From assembly GCF_900107925.1 (NCBI RefSeq), contig NZ_FNUJ01000014.1:124001-188000 (forward strand): a stretch of DNA of 64,000 nt, given 5' to 3'. The stretch is from Amycolatopsis pretoriensis (GTDB taxonomy: Bacteria; Actinomycetota; Actinomycetes; Mycobacteriales; Pseudonocardiaceae). The notes below the pieces were generated by a model. It saw only the letters and a list, made by a program, of their open reading frames with translations, had not been told where the DNA came from and searched no databases. This document shows positions 15,610-22,998 of the stretch, piece after piece. Numbering within the stretch: the stretch's first letter is position 1; each line of letters opens with the position of its first letter. A program made the position numbers and the translations under genes.

Positions 15610-16911
15610 ATGGTGGTGCTTTCCGAACGAGCGGCCGTCCGGCGGCTGCACGACCGGCTCGGCTTCGGGCCGCGGCCCGGCGACCTCGACCGCGGGTTCG
15701 CCGAGACGCGGGACCGGCTGCTGGGCGCCGGACCGGACGCCGGCGCCGAGGCGACGCCGATGCCCGATCCCGGCCCGCCGCCGGGCAAACCCGGCAAGAA
15801 CGCCGATCCGGCCGCGAAACAGCAGGCCCGGAAGCAGACGCAGGCCCAGGCCACGCAGGCCGTGAGCTGGTGGCTGGACCGGATGGCGGCCGCCGACCTC
15901 GCCTCCGTCGAGCGGCTGACCTGGTTCTGGCACGGCCACTTCGCCACCAGTGAGCAGAAGGTGTGCAGCCCGCGGCTGATGCTCGCCCAGAACCGGGCCC
16001 AGCGCGACCACGCCCTCGGCAGCTTCACCGACCTCGCCCGCGCCATGGTCGTCGACCCCGCGATGCTGCTGTGGCTCGACGGCAACAGCAACAAAGCGGG
16101 CAAACCCAACGAGAACCTCTCCCGCGAGTTCATGGAGCTGTTCACCCTCGGCGTCGGGCACTACACCGAAGACGACGTCCGCGAGGCCGCCCGCGCGCTC
16201 ACCGGCTGGACCGCCAAGCGAGACGCCACCGGCGCGCAGCTGGTCGCCAAGCGGCACGACGACGGCGTCAAGCACATCCTCGGCACCGACGGCGACTACA
16301 CCACCCAGTCCTTTGTGGACCTGGTGCTGAGCCGCCCGGAATCGGCGCCGTTCGTCGCGGGCCGCGTCTGGTTCCGGCTGGTGTCCGCGACCCCGCCGCC
16401 GGCCGACGTGCTCAACCGCTTGGTCGCCGCGTACGGGAGCCGGCGCGACATCCGCGCGCTGCTGCGCGCGATCACCGACGAAGCCGCTTTCCACGACAGC
16501 GCGACGTCGCTGGTCAAGCAGCCCGTCGAGTGGCTGGCCGGGCTGCTGCGCGCCCTGGGCGTGCGGCCGGCGAAGCTCGAGGACAAGACCCGTACCCAGC
16601 TGCTGGCGGCGTTGCGCGGGATGGGCCAGGTGCCGTTCCAGCCCCCCAGCGTCGGCGGCTGGGCGGCCGGCGGGGCCTGGCTGACGACGTCGGCGGGCGT
16701 GGCCCGCCTGCACGCGGCCCAGCTCGTCGCCGAGCACGCCGACCTCGGCGCGGTGGCGAAGGCGCGGGACAAGGCCGCGGCGATCGGCGACCTGCTCGGC
16801 GTCGACGCGTGGTCGGACCGGACCCGCACCGCGCTGGCCGGCGTCGGCGGCAACGTCCGTCAACTGTCCACAGTGGCCGCTTGTGCCCCCGAATACGTAG
16901 TGAGCGGGTGA
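15610..16911 (+). CDS. DUF1800-family protein
   Basis: A 433-residue DUF1800 protein: RRLHDRLGFGPRPGDLDRGF at the start, WFWHGHFATS near residue 98, and the family hallmark ENLSREFMELFTLGVGHYTE near residue 160, followed by GWTAKR. A proline/lysine-rich insert near residues 50-80 is low-complexity. No clear signal peptide is visible. Across bacteria it is nearly always next to a DUF1501 gene, as here with a four-base GTGA overlap, so the two proteins very likely act together in the envelope. Molecular function unknown. Confidence 0.85.
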   Translation: MVVLSERAAVRRLHDRLGFGPRPGDLDRGFAETRDRLLGAGPDAGAEATPMPDPGPPPGKPGKNADPAAKQQARKQTQAQATQAVSWWLDRMAAADLASVERLTWFWHGHFATSEQKVCSPRLMLAQNRAQRDHALGSFTDLARAMVVDPAMLLWLDGNSNKAGKPNENLSREFMELFTLGVGHYTEDDVREAARALTGWTAKRDATGAQLVAKRHDDGVKHILGTDGDYTTQSFVDLVLSRPESAPFVAGRVWFRLVSATPPPADVLNRLVAAYGSRRDIRALLRAITDEAAFHDSATSLVKQPVEWLAGLLRALGVRPAKLEDKTRTQLLAALRGMGQVPFQPPSVGGWAAGGAWLTTSAGVARLHAAQLVAEHADLGAVAKARDKAAAIGDLLGVDAWSDRTRTALAGVGGNVRQLSTVAACAPEYVVSG

Positions 16912-18116
16912 CGATCGTGCAGAAGGTGAACCGCCGCCGGTTCCTCACCGCGACCGGCGTGACGGCCGCCGCGGCCCTGGCCGCCGGCGCCACGCAGGTC
17001 GACTGGGGCCACCTCATGTCGGCCGCGCAGGAGAACCCCCTCGACCCGGACGCGGGCGTGCTCGTGGTCGTCACCCTCTACGGCGGCAACGACGGCCTCA
17101 ACACCGTCGTCCCCGCGGGCGACCCCGCGTACCAGGCCGCGCGCTCCGAGCTGGCGTACCGGCCGGAAGAGGTGCTCGACCTCGGCGAGGGCCTCGGGCT
17201 GAACCCGGGGATGAAGGGGTTCAAGGGTCTCTGGGACAGCAAGCAGCTCGCCGTGCTGCGCGGCGTCGGCTACCCGAAGCCCGACCACAGCCACTTCCGG
17301 TCGATGGCGATCTGGCAGACGGCGTCGCCGGAGACGTCCGTGCCGACCGGCTGGCTCGGCCGCTGGCTGGACGCCACCGGCGACGACCCGCTGCGCGCGG
17401 TGTCGGTCGACCCGGTGCTGCCGCCGCTGCTCGCCGGGGAACGGACCGCGGCGGCGTCCCTGCCGGTGGGTGGGCTGACGCTCCCGGAAGGCGCACTGGG
17501 CAAAGCGTTCGAGGACCTTGGGACGCCCCAGCCGGGCGAGGGCTTCTGGCAGGCGCGCGCGGCGCGGTCGGTCACCGACCTGCACCGGGCCGTGGCGACC
17601 CTGGGCAAGCCCGGCGACGCCGGGAAGAAGGCGAAGGGCGAACTGGCGGCCCAGCTGGACGTCGTCGCCGGGCTGATCGAGGCGGGCGTGCCGACGCGGG
17701 CGTATTCGGTGTCGCTGGGCGGGTTCGACACGCACGCCGACGAGCGCGGCACCCAGCAGCGGCTGCTGACCGATTTGGACGGCGCGCTGACGCCGTTCGT
17801 CCAGCGGCTGGCGAAGTCCGACCGCGGCAAGCAGGCGACCGTGCTGGTGTATTCGGAGTTCGGCAGGCGGGTCACGGCGAACGCGAGCCAGGGCACCGAC
17901 CACGGCACGGCGGGCCCGGTGTTCGTCCTCGGCCCCCGGGTGCAGGGCGGCTTCCACGGCGCCGAGCCGAGCTTGACCGACCTGGACGACGGCGACCTGA
18001 AGCTGTCGACCGACTTCCGCGACGTGTACGCGACCTTGGTGGAGGACGTCCTCGGCACCGACGCGGGCCAGGTGCTCGCCGGCCACAGTGGACGGATCGA
18101 GGGCCTGTTCGCCTAG
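16908..18116 (+). CDS. DUF1501-family Tat-exported protein
   Basis: A 402-residue protein beginning with a twin-arginine signal (NRRRFLTATGVTAAAALAAG). The body has DUF1501 features: VVVTLYGGNDGLNTVVP near the start of the mature part, PDHSHFRSMAIWQT, SLGGFDTHADERGTQQ, TVLVYSEFGRRVTANAS and GTDHGTAGPVFVLG. These resemble an alkaline-phosphatase/sulfatase-like metal-binding layout (Asp, His, His). Coupled to the DUF1800 gene. The start is the GTG overlapping the upstream stop. Substrate unknown; Tat export implies folding with a cofactor or metal before export. Confidence 0.87.
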   Translation: MTIVQKVNRRRFLTATGVTAAAALAAGATQVDWGHLMSAAQENPLDPDAGVLVVVTLYGGNDGLNTVVPAGDPAYQAARSELAYRPEEVLDLGEGLGLNPGMKGFKGLWDSKQLAVLRGVGYPKPDHSHFRSMAIWQTASPETSVPTGWLGRWLDATGDDPLRAVSVDPVLPPLLAGERTAAASLPVGGLTLPEGALGKAFEDLGTPQPGEGFWQARAARSVTDLHRAVATLGKPGDAGKKAKGELAAQLDVVAGLIEAGVPTRAYSVSLGGFDTHADERGTQQRLLTDLDGALTPFVQRLAKSDRGKQATVLVYSEFGRRVTANASQGTDHGTAGPVFVLGPRVQGGFHGAEPSLTDLDDGDLKLSTDFRDVYATLVEDVLGTDAGQVLAGHSGRIEGLFA

Positions 18117-19417
18117 GCCGGCGGCAAACCGGTCAACCGGAACCGCGCTCCCCCGCCCGGGGCGGCCTCGCACCACAGGTCGCCGCCGTGGGCGCGGGCG
18201 AAACCGCGGGCGATCGGCAGCCCCAGGCCCGAGCCGCCCTGCTCGCGCGCCGCGTCCAAGCGGACCAGGCGGTCGAAGATCCGCTCGCGCTCCGGGCCCG
18301 GCACGCCCGGTCCCGTGTCGGTCACCGTGAACCCGTCGGCGGTGACCTCCAGGGTGAGCGTGCCCCGGCCGGCCATCGCGCGGACCGCGTTGCCGGCCAG
18401 GTTGGCCAGGATCTGCGTCAGCCGCGCCCGGTCACCCACGACGACCGTGTCCGGCCCGGTGACCTCGACCGTCACGTCCGGGGTGGTCAGCCGCACCTGC
18501 TCGGCCTGCGCGGCCGCCAGCTCCCGCAGCGCGACCGGCGCCCGGTCGAGCTCGGCACCCGCGTCCAGCCGCGCCAGGTCGAGCAGGTCGGCGACGAGCC
18601 GGCCGGCCCGCTGGGACTCGCGGACCACCAGCAGTTGCAGCCGTTCCCGCTGCTCCTGGGGCGTGTCCGGCGGCTGCTGCAGCAACGCCTCGGCGGCCGC
18701 CTGCACGCCGGCCAGCGGCGTGCGCAGCTCGTGGGCCGCGTCGGCGACGAACCGCCGGGTCCGCTCCTCCGACTCGCGCGCCGCCCGCTCCGCACCTTCG
18801 AGGGCGTCCAGCGCGGAGTCGAACGCGACCGCCGCGCGGCCCAGCTCGGTGCCGGACTTCTCCGGGGCCAGCCGCCCGCCCCGGCCGCCGGAGACGATCG
18901 AGCGGGCCAGCCGCGTCATGGCGTCCAGCGGCGCGAGCGCGAACCGGACGGCCAGCAGCAGCGCGACCGCGGCGACGACCAGCGCGCCGACGCCGGTGGC
19001 CAGCAACACCCACCGCAGGCTCTGCTCGGCCGCCGCGATCAGGGACTCGTCCGCGGTGAGCGTCAGCTTCGCGCCGTTGATCCGCGCCGGCCCGGACAGC
19101 GTCGCCCGCACCTGGCGGATCCGGGCATCCGCCGGCAGGCCGGGGCCGCCGAGGACCGTGCCGTCGGGCAGGGTCAGCGAGCCCTGCACCCCGCGCGTTT
19201 CGACGCGCCGTAGCAGGGTCTGCGGGGCCGTGTTCTGTTTGGCCAGCTGCTGCGCCAGCTGGACGCGGGCGGTCAGCACCGCGTTGACGTCCCGCTCGGC
19301 CTGCGTGCGGAACACCGTGTCCACGACCAGGCCGACGGCGACCAGCACCAGCGCGAGCACCACCAGCACGGTGACGGTGACCCGCCGGCGCAGCGACGCC
19401 GTCCGCAGCCCGCTCAC
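18113..19417 (-). CDS. two-component sensor histidine kinase
   Basis: A 434-residue membrane kinase. TM1 is near residues 13-33, an extracytoplasmic sensor of about 100 residues follows, TM2 is near 137-158, then HAMP, and HisKA has the phospho-acceptor His229 in DAAHELRTPL. The HATPase_c domain has an N-box (ILANLAGNAVRAM) and G-boxes (VTDTGPGVPG, GGSGLGLPIARGF). It starts inside the response-regulator stop (four-base ATGA overlap) and its stop overlaps the convergent DUF1501 stop. The signal sensed is unknown; the small outer domain shows no known sensor motif. Confidence 0.9.
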   Translation of the reverse strand: MSGLRTASLRRRVTVTVLVVLALVLVAVGLVVDTVFRTQAERDVNAVLTARVQLAQQLAKQNTAPQTLLRRVETRGVQGSLTLPDGTVLGGPGLPADARIRQVRATLSGPARINGAKLTLTADESLIAAAEQSLRWVLLATGVGALVVAAVALLLAVRFALAPLDAMTRLARSIVSGGRGGRLAPEKSGTELGRAAVAFDSALDALEGAERAARESEERTRRFVADAAHELRTPLAGVQAAAEALLQQPPDTPQEQRERLQLLVVRESQRAGRLVADLLDLARLDAGAELDRAPVALRELAAAQAEQVRLTTPDVTVEVTGPDTVVVGDRARLTQILANLAGNAVRAMAGRGTLTLEVTADGFTVTDTGPGVPGPERERIFDRLVRLDAAREQGGSGLGLPIARGFARAHGGDLWCEAAPGGGARFRLTGLPPA

Positions 19418-20094
19418 GCCTCACCGCGCAGCACGTACCCCTGGCCGCGCACGGTGTGCAGCACGCGCGGGCCGTGCGCTTCGAGCTTGCGGCGCAGCGT
19501 GCTGACGTTGACCTCGACGAGGTTGGGCGCCAATTCGCCGTAGCCCCAGACGGCCGTGAGCACCTGCGTCTTGGACACCACGCGGTCGCGGTGGCGGGCG
19601 AAGTACAGCAGCAGCTTCCACTCGGTGGCGGTCAGCTCGACGTCGGTGCCGCCGTAGCGGGCGCGGCCGCCTTCGACGTCGATCACGAGGCCGCCGACTT
19701 CCACGGCCGGCCGGGTGCGCCCGGTCCGGCGCAGCACCGCGGTCACCCGCGCGACCAGTTCGGCGAGGACGAACGGCTTCACGACGTAGTCGTCGGCGCC
19801 GTCGCCGAGTCCGCGCAGCCGGTCCTCGACGCCGTCCCGCGCGGTCAGCATCACCACCCCGGCCGCGGACGCGCGCCGGATCACCCGCAGCAGCTCGAAC
19901 CCGTCCCGGCCGGGCAGCATGACGTCCAGCACGACCAGGTCCGGGCGGGCGCGGGCGAACTCCGCCTCCAGCCCGGTGCCGTCGGGCAGCGAACGGACGG
20001 TGAACCCCGCGCCGGCCAGCGCGGACTCGACCGGCACCCGGATCGCTTCCGCGTCCTCGATCACCAGGATGCGCGGCGGGGTCGGCTCGTCCAC
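19414..20094 (-). CDS. OmpR/PhoB-family response regulator
   Basis: A 226-residue response regulator. The receiver domain occupies residues 8-120, with the acidic pair in VIEDAEA, phospho-acceptor Asp57 in LVVLDVMLPGRDGF, and Lys in YVVKPF; a winged-helix Trans_reg_C domain (about 130-224) carries VELTATEWKLLLYFARHRDR and SKTQVLTAVWGYGE. Co-transcribed with the downstream kinase. Its targets may include its own operon; no binding repeat was identified. Confidence 0.92.
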   Translation of the reverse strand: MDEPTPPRILVIEDAEAIRVPVESALAGAGFTVRSLPDGTGLEAEFARARPDLVVLDVMLPGRDGFELLRVIRRASAAGVVMLTARDGVEDRLRGLGDGADDYVVKPFVLAELVARVTAVLRRTGRTRPAVEVGGLVIDVEGGRARYGGTDVELTATEWKLLLYFARHRDRVVSKTQVLTAVWGYGELAPNLVEVNVSTLRRKLEAHGPRVLHTVRGQGYVLRGEA

Positions 20095-20103
20095 CCGGCC
20101 AGC

Positions 20104-20859
20104 TTAGGCGCGTCCGAGCAGCCGGTAGCCCGCCGCCGAGAACTCCGCGGTGAGCGCGAACCGGTCGCCGCGGACGAGGGTGTGGCGCCACTCCACGGGG
20201 CGGCCGCGGGCGTGGCTGAGCCGGTTGATCGCGAACGCCGCGACGTCGTGCGCGCAGGCGAGCTGGGCGCGTTCGGCCGCGGTCGGGATGACCGCGTGCA
20301 CCTCTTCGCGGCCGTGGTCCAGCTTGACCCCGGTGCGCCGGGCGAGTTCGGCGTAGAGGCCGGTGTGCGTGAAATCGGCCCGCAGCAACGGTTTCGCCAG
20401 GTCCGCCGGGAGCCAGACCCGGTCGAGGGCGAGCGGTTCGTCGCCGGCGAGGCGGAGCCGCTCGAGGTAGATCAGCGGGGTGGACGCTTCCAGGTCGAGG
20501 CGCTCGGCCACGAGGGCGTCGGCGCGGACGTCGAACGTGCGCACGACGCTGTGCTGCGGCAGGCCGGCGGCCTCCACCGACGCGAAGAGGCTGTAGAGCG
20601 CGCCCATCGGCTGAGCTATCTCGGCCGGCGGCGCCACGCGCGGCTGCCGGCCGCGCTCGGCCACGATCACGCCGTCCGCGCGCAGCTGCCGCAGGGCCTG
20701 CCGGACCGTGTGCCTGCTCACGCCGTACTCGTCGACCAGCGCGAGCTCACCCGGGAAGCGATCGGTGAACTCACCCGCGTCGAGCCTGGTCAGCAGCTCG
20801 TGCTGCAGCTGGCGCCAGAGCGGCTCGGTGCCCGAGCGGCTGAGCGTCCGCGGCGGCAT
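20104..20859 (-). CDS. GntR/HutC-family transcriptional regulator
   Basis: A 251-residue GntR regulator of the HutC subfamily. The N-terminal winged helix (ELALVDEYGVSRHTVRQALR, ADGVIVAERGRQPRV) precedes a UTRA effector domain (about 90-250) containing STPLIYLERLRLAGDEPLAL. ATG 20859 follows GGGAGGAAGCC; the longer open frame upstream would run into the operator region. It is divergent from the YeiH-type transporter, and the 96-bp gap holds two TGTnCGnACA palindromes, so autoregulation and control of the transporter are likely. Confidence 0.9.
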   Translation of the reverse strand: MPPRTLSRSGTEPLWRQLQHELLTRLDAGEFTDRFPGELALVDEYGVSRHTVRQALRQLRADGVIVAERGRQPRVAPPAEIAQPMGALYSLFASVEAAGLPQHSVVRTFDVRADALVAERLDLEASTPLIYLERLRLAGDEPLALDRVWLPADLAKPLLRADFTHTGLYAELARRTGVKLDHGREEVHAVIPTAAERAQLACAHDVAAFAINRLSHARGRPVEWRHTLVRGDRFALTAEFSAAGYRLLGRA

Positions 20860-20902
20860 GGCTTCCTCCCGGCTGTCGCGCCCGACCCTACCCGTGGCCA
20901 AA

Positions 20903-20936
20903 TGTCCGAACATCATCTACTTTGATTGTACGTACA
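20903..20936. promoter_or_regulatory. twin GntR-type operators TGTnCGnACA
   Basis: TGTCCGAACA at 20903-20912 and the perfect palindrome TGTACGTACA at 20927-20936 lie between the divergent GntR and transporter genes, 24 bases apart start to start. Both fit a shared pattern TGTnCGnACA, typical of GntR sites (GT-N-AC). They overlap where both promoters should be. Confidence 0.7.
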
Positions 20937-20955
20937 TTTACCCGTGGAGGAGCCG

Positions 20956-22008
20956 GTGACCACATTCCGGGACGCGCCCGCCGAGACGCCGGCGCCGCCG
21001 GCCCGCGGCGCCCGGGCGCTGCCGGGCCTGCTGGTCGCCGTCGCCGTCGCGGCCGTCGCGACCGGTCTCGGCGAGCTGGTCCCGGTCGTCGGCGGCCCGG
21101 TGTTCGGCATCGTGCTCGGCGCGGTCGCCGGCGCCGTGGTCCCCGGCCTGCGGGGCGAGCGGTGGGCACCGGGCTACGCCGTCGCGGCCAAGCCCGTGCT
21201 CCAGGCGTCGATCGTGGTCCTCGGCACCGGGCTGTCGCTGACGCAGGTGCTGCGGGTCGGCGGGGAGTCGCTGCCGGTCATGCTCGGCACGCTGGCGGTC
21301 GCCCTCGGCGGCGCTTGGCTGCTGGGCCGGTGGCTCGGCGTCCGCGGTGACACGCAGACCCTGATCGGCGTCGGCACCGGGATCTGCGGCGCGTCCGCGA
21401 TCGCGGCCACGACCGCGGTCATCAAGCCGCGGCAGGCGGAAGTCGCCTACGCCATCGGCACGATCTTCACCTTCAACATCGCCGCCGTGCTGCTCTTCCC
21501 GCCGCTGGGGCACCTGCTCGGGCTGGACGCGCACGCGTTCGGCCTCTGGGCGGGCACGGCGATCAACGACACGTCGTCGGTGGTCGCGGCGTCCTACGCC
21601 TACGGCGGCGACGCGGGGTCCCACGGCCTGGTCGTCAAGCTGACCCGCACGCTGACGCTGATCCCGATCGTCCTGGTGCTGGCTGTGCTGAAGGCCCGGC
21701 GCGAGGCGGGGCGGCCGGGTTCCGGCGTTCCCGCGCTGCCGTGGCGGAAGATCGTCCCGCTGTTCCTGCTGGGCTTCCTCGCCGCGGCGTCGCTGAACAG
21801 CCTCGGTGTCGTCCCGGCTTCGTGGCACCCGGCTCTGTCGGCGCTGGGCGCGTTCCTCATCACGACGGCGCTGGCCGGCATCGGGCTGTCGACGCGCCTG
21901 GCCGACATGCGCCGGGCGGGGCCCCGGCCCCTGCTGCTGGGCGGCCTGCTCTGGCTCGCCGTCGCGGCGGCGAGCCTCGGCCTCCAGGCACTCACCGGGG
22001 CCCTTTGA
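20956..22008 (+). CDS. YeiH-family putative sulfate exporter
   Basis: A 350-residue polytopic membrane protein with about ten hydrophobic segments and the YeiH/Cons_hypoth698 signatures LIGVGTGICGASAIAATTAV and GTAINDTSSVVAASYAYG. E. coli YeiH is annotated as an inner-membrane transporter and relatives are called putative sulfate exporters; direct evidence is thin. The GTG at 20956 follows GGAGGAG; the upstream ATG at 20926 would place the start inside the operator. Controlled by the divergent GntR protein on positional grounds. Confidence 0.85.
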   Translation: MTTFRDAPAETPAPPARGARALPGLLVAVAVAAVATGLGELVPVVGGPVFGIVLGAVAGAVVPGLRGERWAPGYAVAAKPVLQASIVVLGTGLSLTQVLRVGGESLPVMLGTLAVALGGAWLLGRWLGVRGDTQTLIGVGTGICGASAIAATTAVIKPRQAEVAYAIGTIFTFNIAAVLLFPPLGHLLGLDAHAFGLWAGTAINDTSSVVAASYAYGGDAGSHGLVVKLTRTLTLIPIVLVLAVLKARREAGRPGSGVPALPWRKIVPLFLLGFLAAASLNSLGVVPASWHPALSALGAFLITTALAGIGLSTRLADMRRAGPRPLLLGGLLWLAVAAASLGLQALTGAL

Positions 22009-22095
22009 CCGGCAGCCGCAGGTCCCCACAACTGTCGCGCTGACCGGGCGGCCGGCGCCTACTGTGGTCTCCCGGACGACCGGAGGGAGCGCTGG

Positions 22096-22848
22096 ATGGA
22101 CGACGAGATGCTTCACGAGCGGGACGCCGCGCGAAGGGTGGACGAGGTCACCGCCGCGCTGGATCGGCTGGCCAGTACCTTCGCGCAGGAAGAGGAGCTG
22201 CTGGTGGTCCTGCGGCGGGTGTGCCACCAGGTCATGCACGCGGTCCCGGACGCGGAGATCGCCAGCATCACGCTGCTGCGCGACGGCGTCCCCTACACCG
22301 CGACCGCGACCGATGACAACGCGCTGCGCGTCGACCAGGCGCAGTACGACGCCGGGCAAGGACCCTGCCTGGAGGCCGCCCGCACCGGCGAAGTCCAGCG
22401 CGTCAAGGTCGGCGAGGCGGCCGGCCGGTGGCCCGAGTTCGCCGCGGCCGCGGACGACTGCGCGGTCATCGCCTACCTGTCCGCTCCGCTGTTCGTCGAC
22501 CACGAGTACCACGGCTCGCTCAACCTGTACGACACCGGCGGCAACAGCTTCGGCGCTCTCGACGCGGCGCTACTGGACCTGTACACCGCCGCCGCCGAAG
22601 CCGCGTTGCGCAGCACCCGCCGGCACCAGGCCGCCCGCGAAACCATGGGCCAGCTCCGCACCGCCCTGACTTCCCGGGCGGTGATCGACCAGGCGAAGGG
22701 CATCCTCATGGCCCTGCACTGCATCCCGTCCGACGACGCTTTCGAACTCCTCGTCAAGGCGTCGCAAGAGCAGAACCTGAAACTACGGGAAGTCGCCCGG
22801 AACTTCGTGACCACGGCCACGAACCAGCCGGCACCCCCGCCTGCCTGA
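22096..22848 (+). CDS. GAF and ANTAR domain regulator
   Basis: A 250-residue cytoplasmic protein. The GAF domain at about residues 25-170 (VLRRVCHQVMHAVPDAEIAS, GQGPCLEAARTGEVQRV) senses a ligand. The C-terminal ANTAR RNA-binding domain (about 188-243; SRAVIDQAKGILMALH, DAFELLVKASQEQNLKLREV) binds tandem hairpins to prevent transcription termination. Such GAF-ANTAR proteins are frequent in actinobacteria. RBS GGAGGGAGCG before the ATG. Its stop codon is part of a CelR-type box, so it directly abuts the cellulase control region. Confidence 0.9.
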   Translation: MDDEMLHERDAARRVDEVTAALDRLASTFAQEEELLVVLRRVCHQVMHAVPDAEIASITLLRDGVPYTATATDDNALRVDQAQYDAGQGPCLEAARTGEVQRVKVGEAAGRWPEFAAAADDCAVIAYLSAPLFVDHEYHGSLNLYDTGGNSFGALDAALLDLYTAAAEAALRSTRRHQAARETMGQLRTALTSRAVIDQAKGILMALHCIPSDDAFELLVKASQEQNLKLREVARNFVTTATNQPAPPPA

Positions 22849-22859
22849 GAGCGCTCCCA
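22846..22859. promoter_or_regulatory. CelR/CebR-type box, upstream copy
   Basis: TGAGAGCGCTCCCA matches the 14-bp CelR consensus TGGGAGCGCTCCCA at 12 of 14 positions (Thermobifida CelR, Streptomyces CebR). Its first three bases are the stop codon of the GAF-ANTAR gene. It lies 123 bases before the second box. Confidence 0.65.
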
Positions 22860-22968
22860 AGAGCGCGGTCCTCCGGATTGCTGCGGACAGCTCCACGCGC
22901 TGCCGCCGAACCGCCCAGTCCGAGCGCCGATCCTTTACACGACCGACCCACCTCCATACCCTCCAATC

Positions 22969-22982
22969 TGGAAGCGCTCCCA
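22969..22982. promoter_or_regulatory. CelR/CebR-type box, promoter-proximal copy
   Basis: TGGAAGCGCTCCCA matches the CelR consensus at 13 of 14 positions and ends 16 bases before the cellulase GTG start, placing it at or just after the transcription start. The LacI-type CelR/CebR repressor is released by cellobiose or cello-oligosaccharides in known systems. No celR gene lies in the window next to it. Confidence 0.78.
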
Positions 22983-22998
22983 GACTCCAGGAGGCGGC

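Noticed and set aside
22085..22095. GGGAGCGCTGGA as a third CelR box before the GAF-ANTAR gene
   Set aside because: Only the left half matches and it coincides with the ribosome-binding site.
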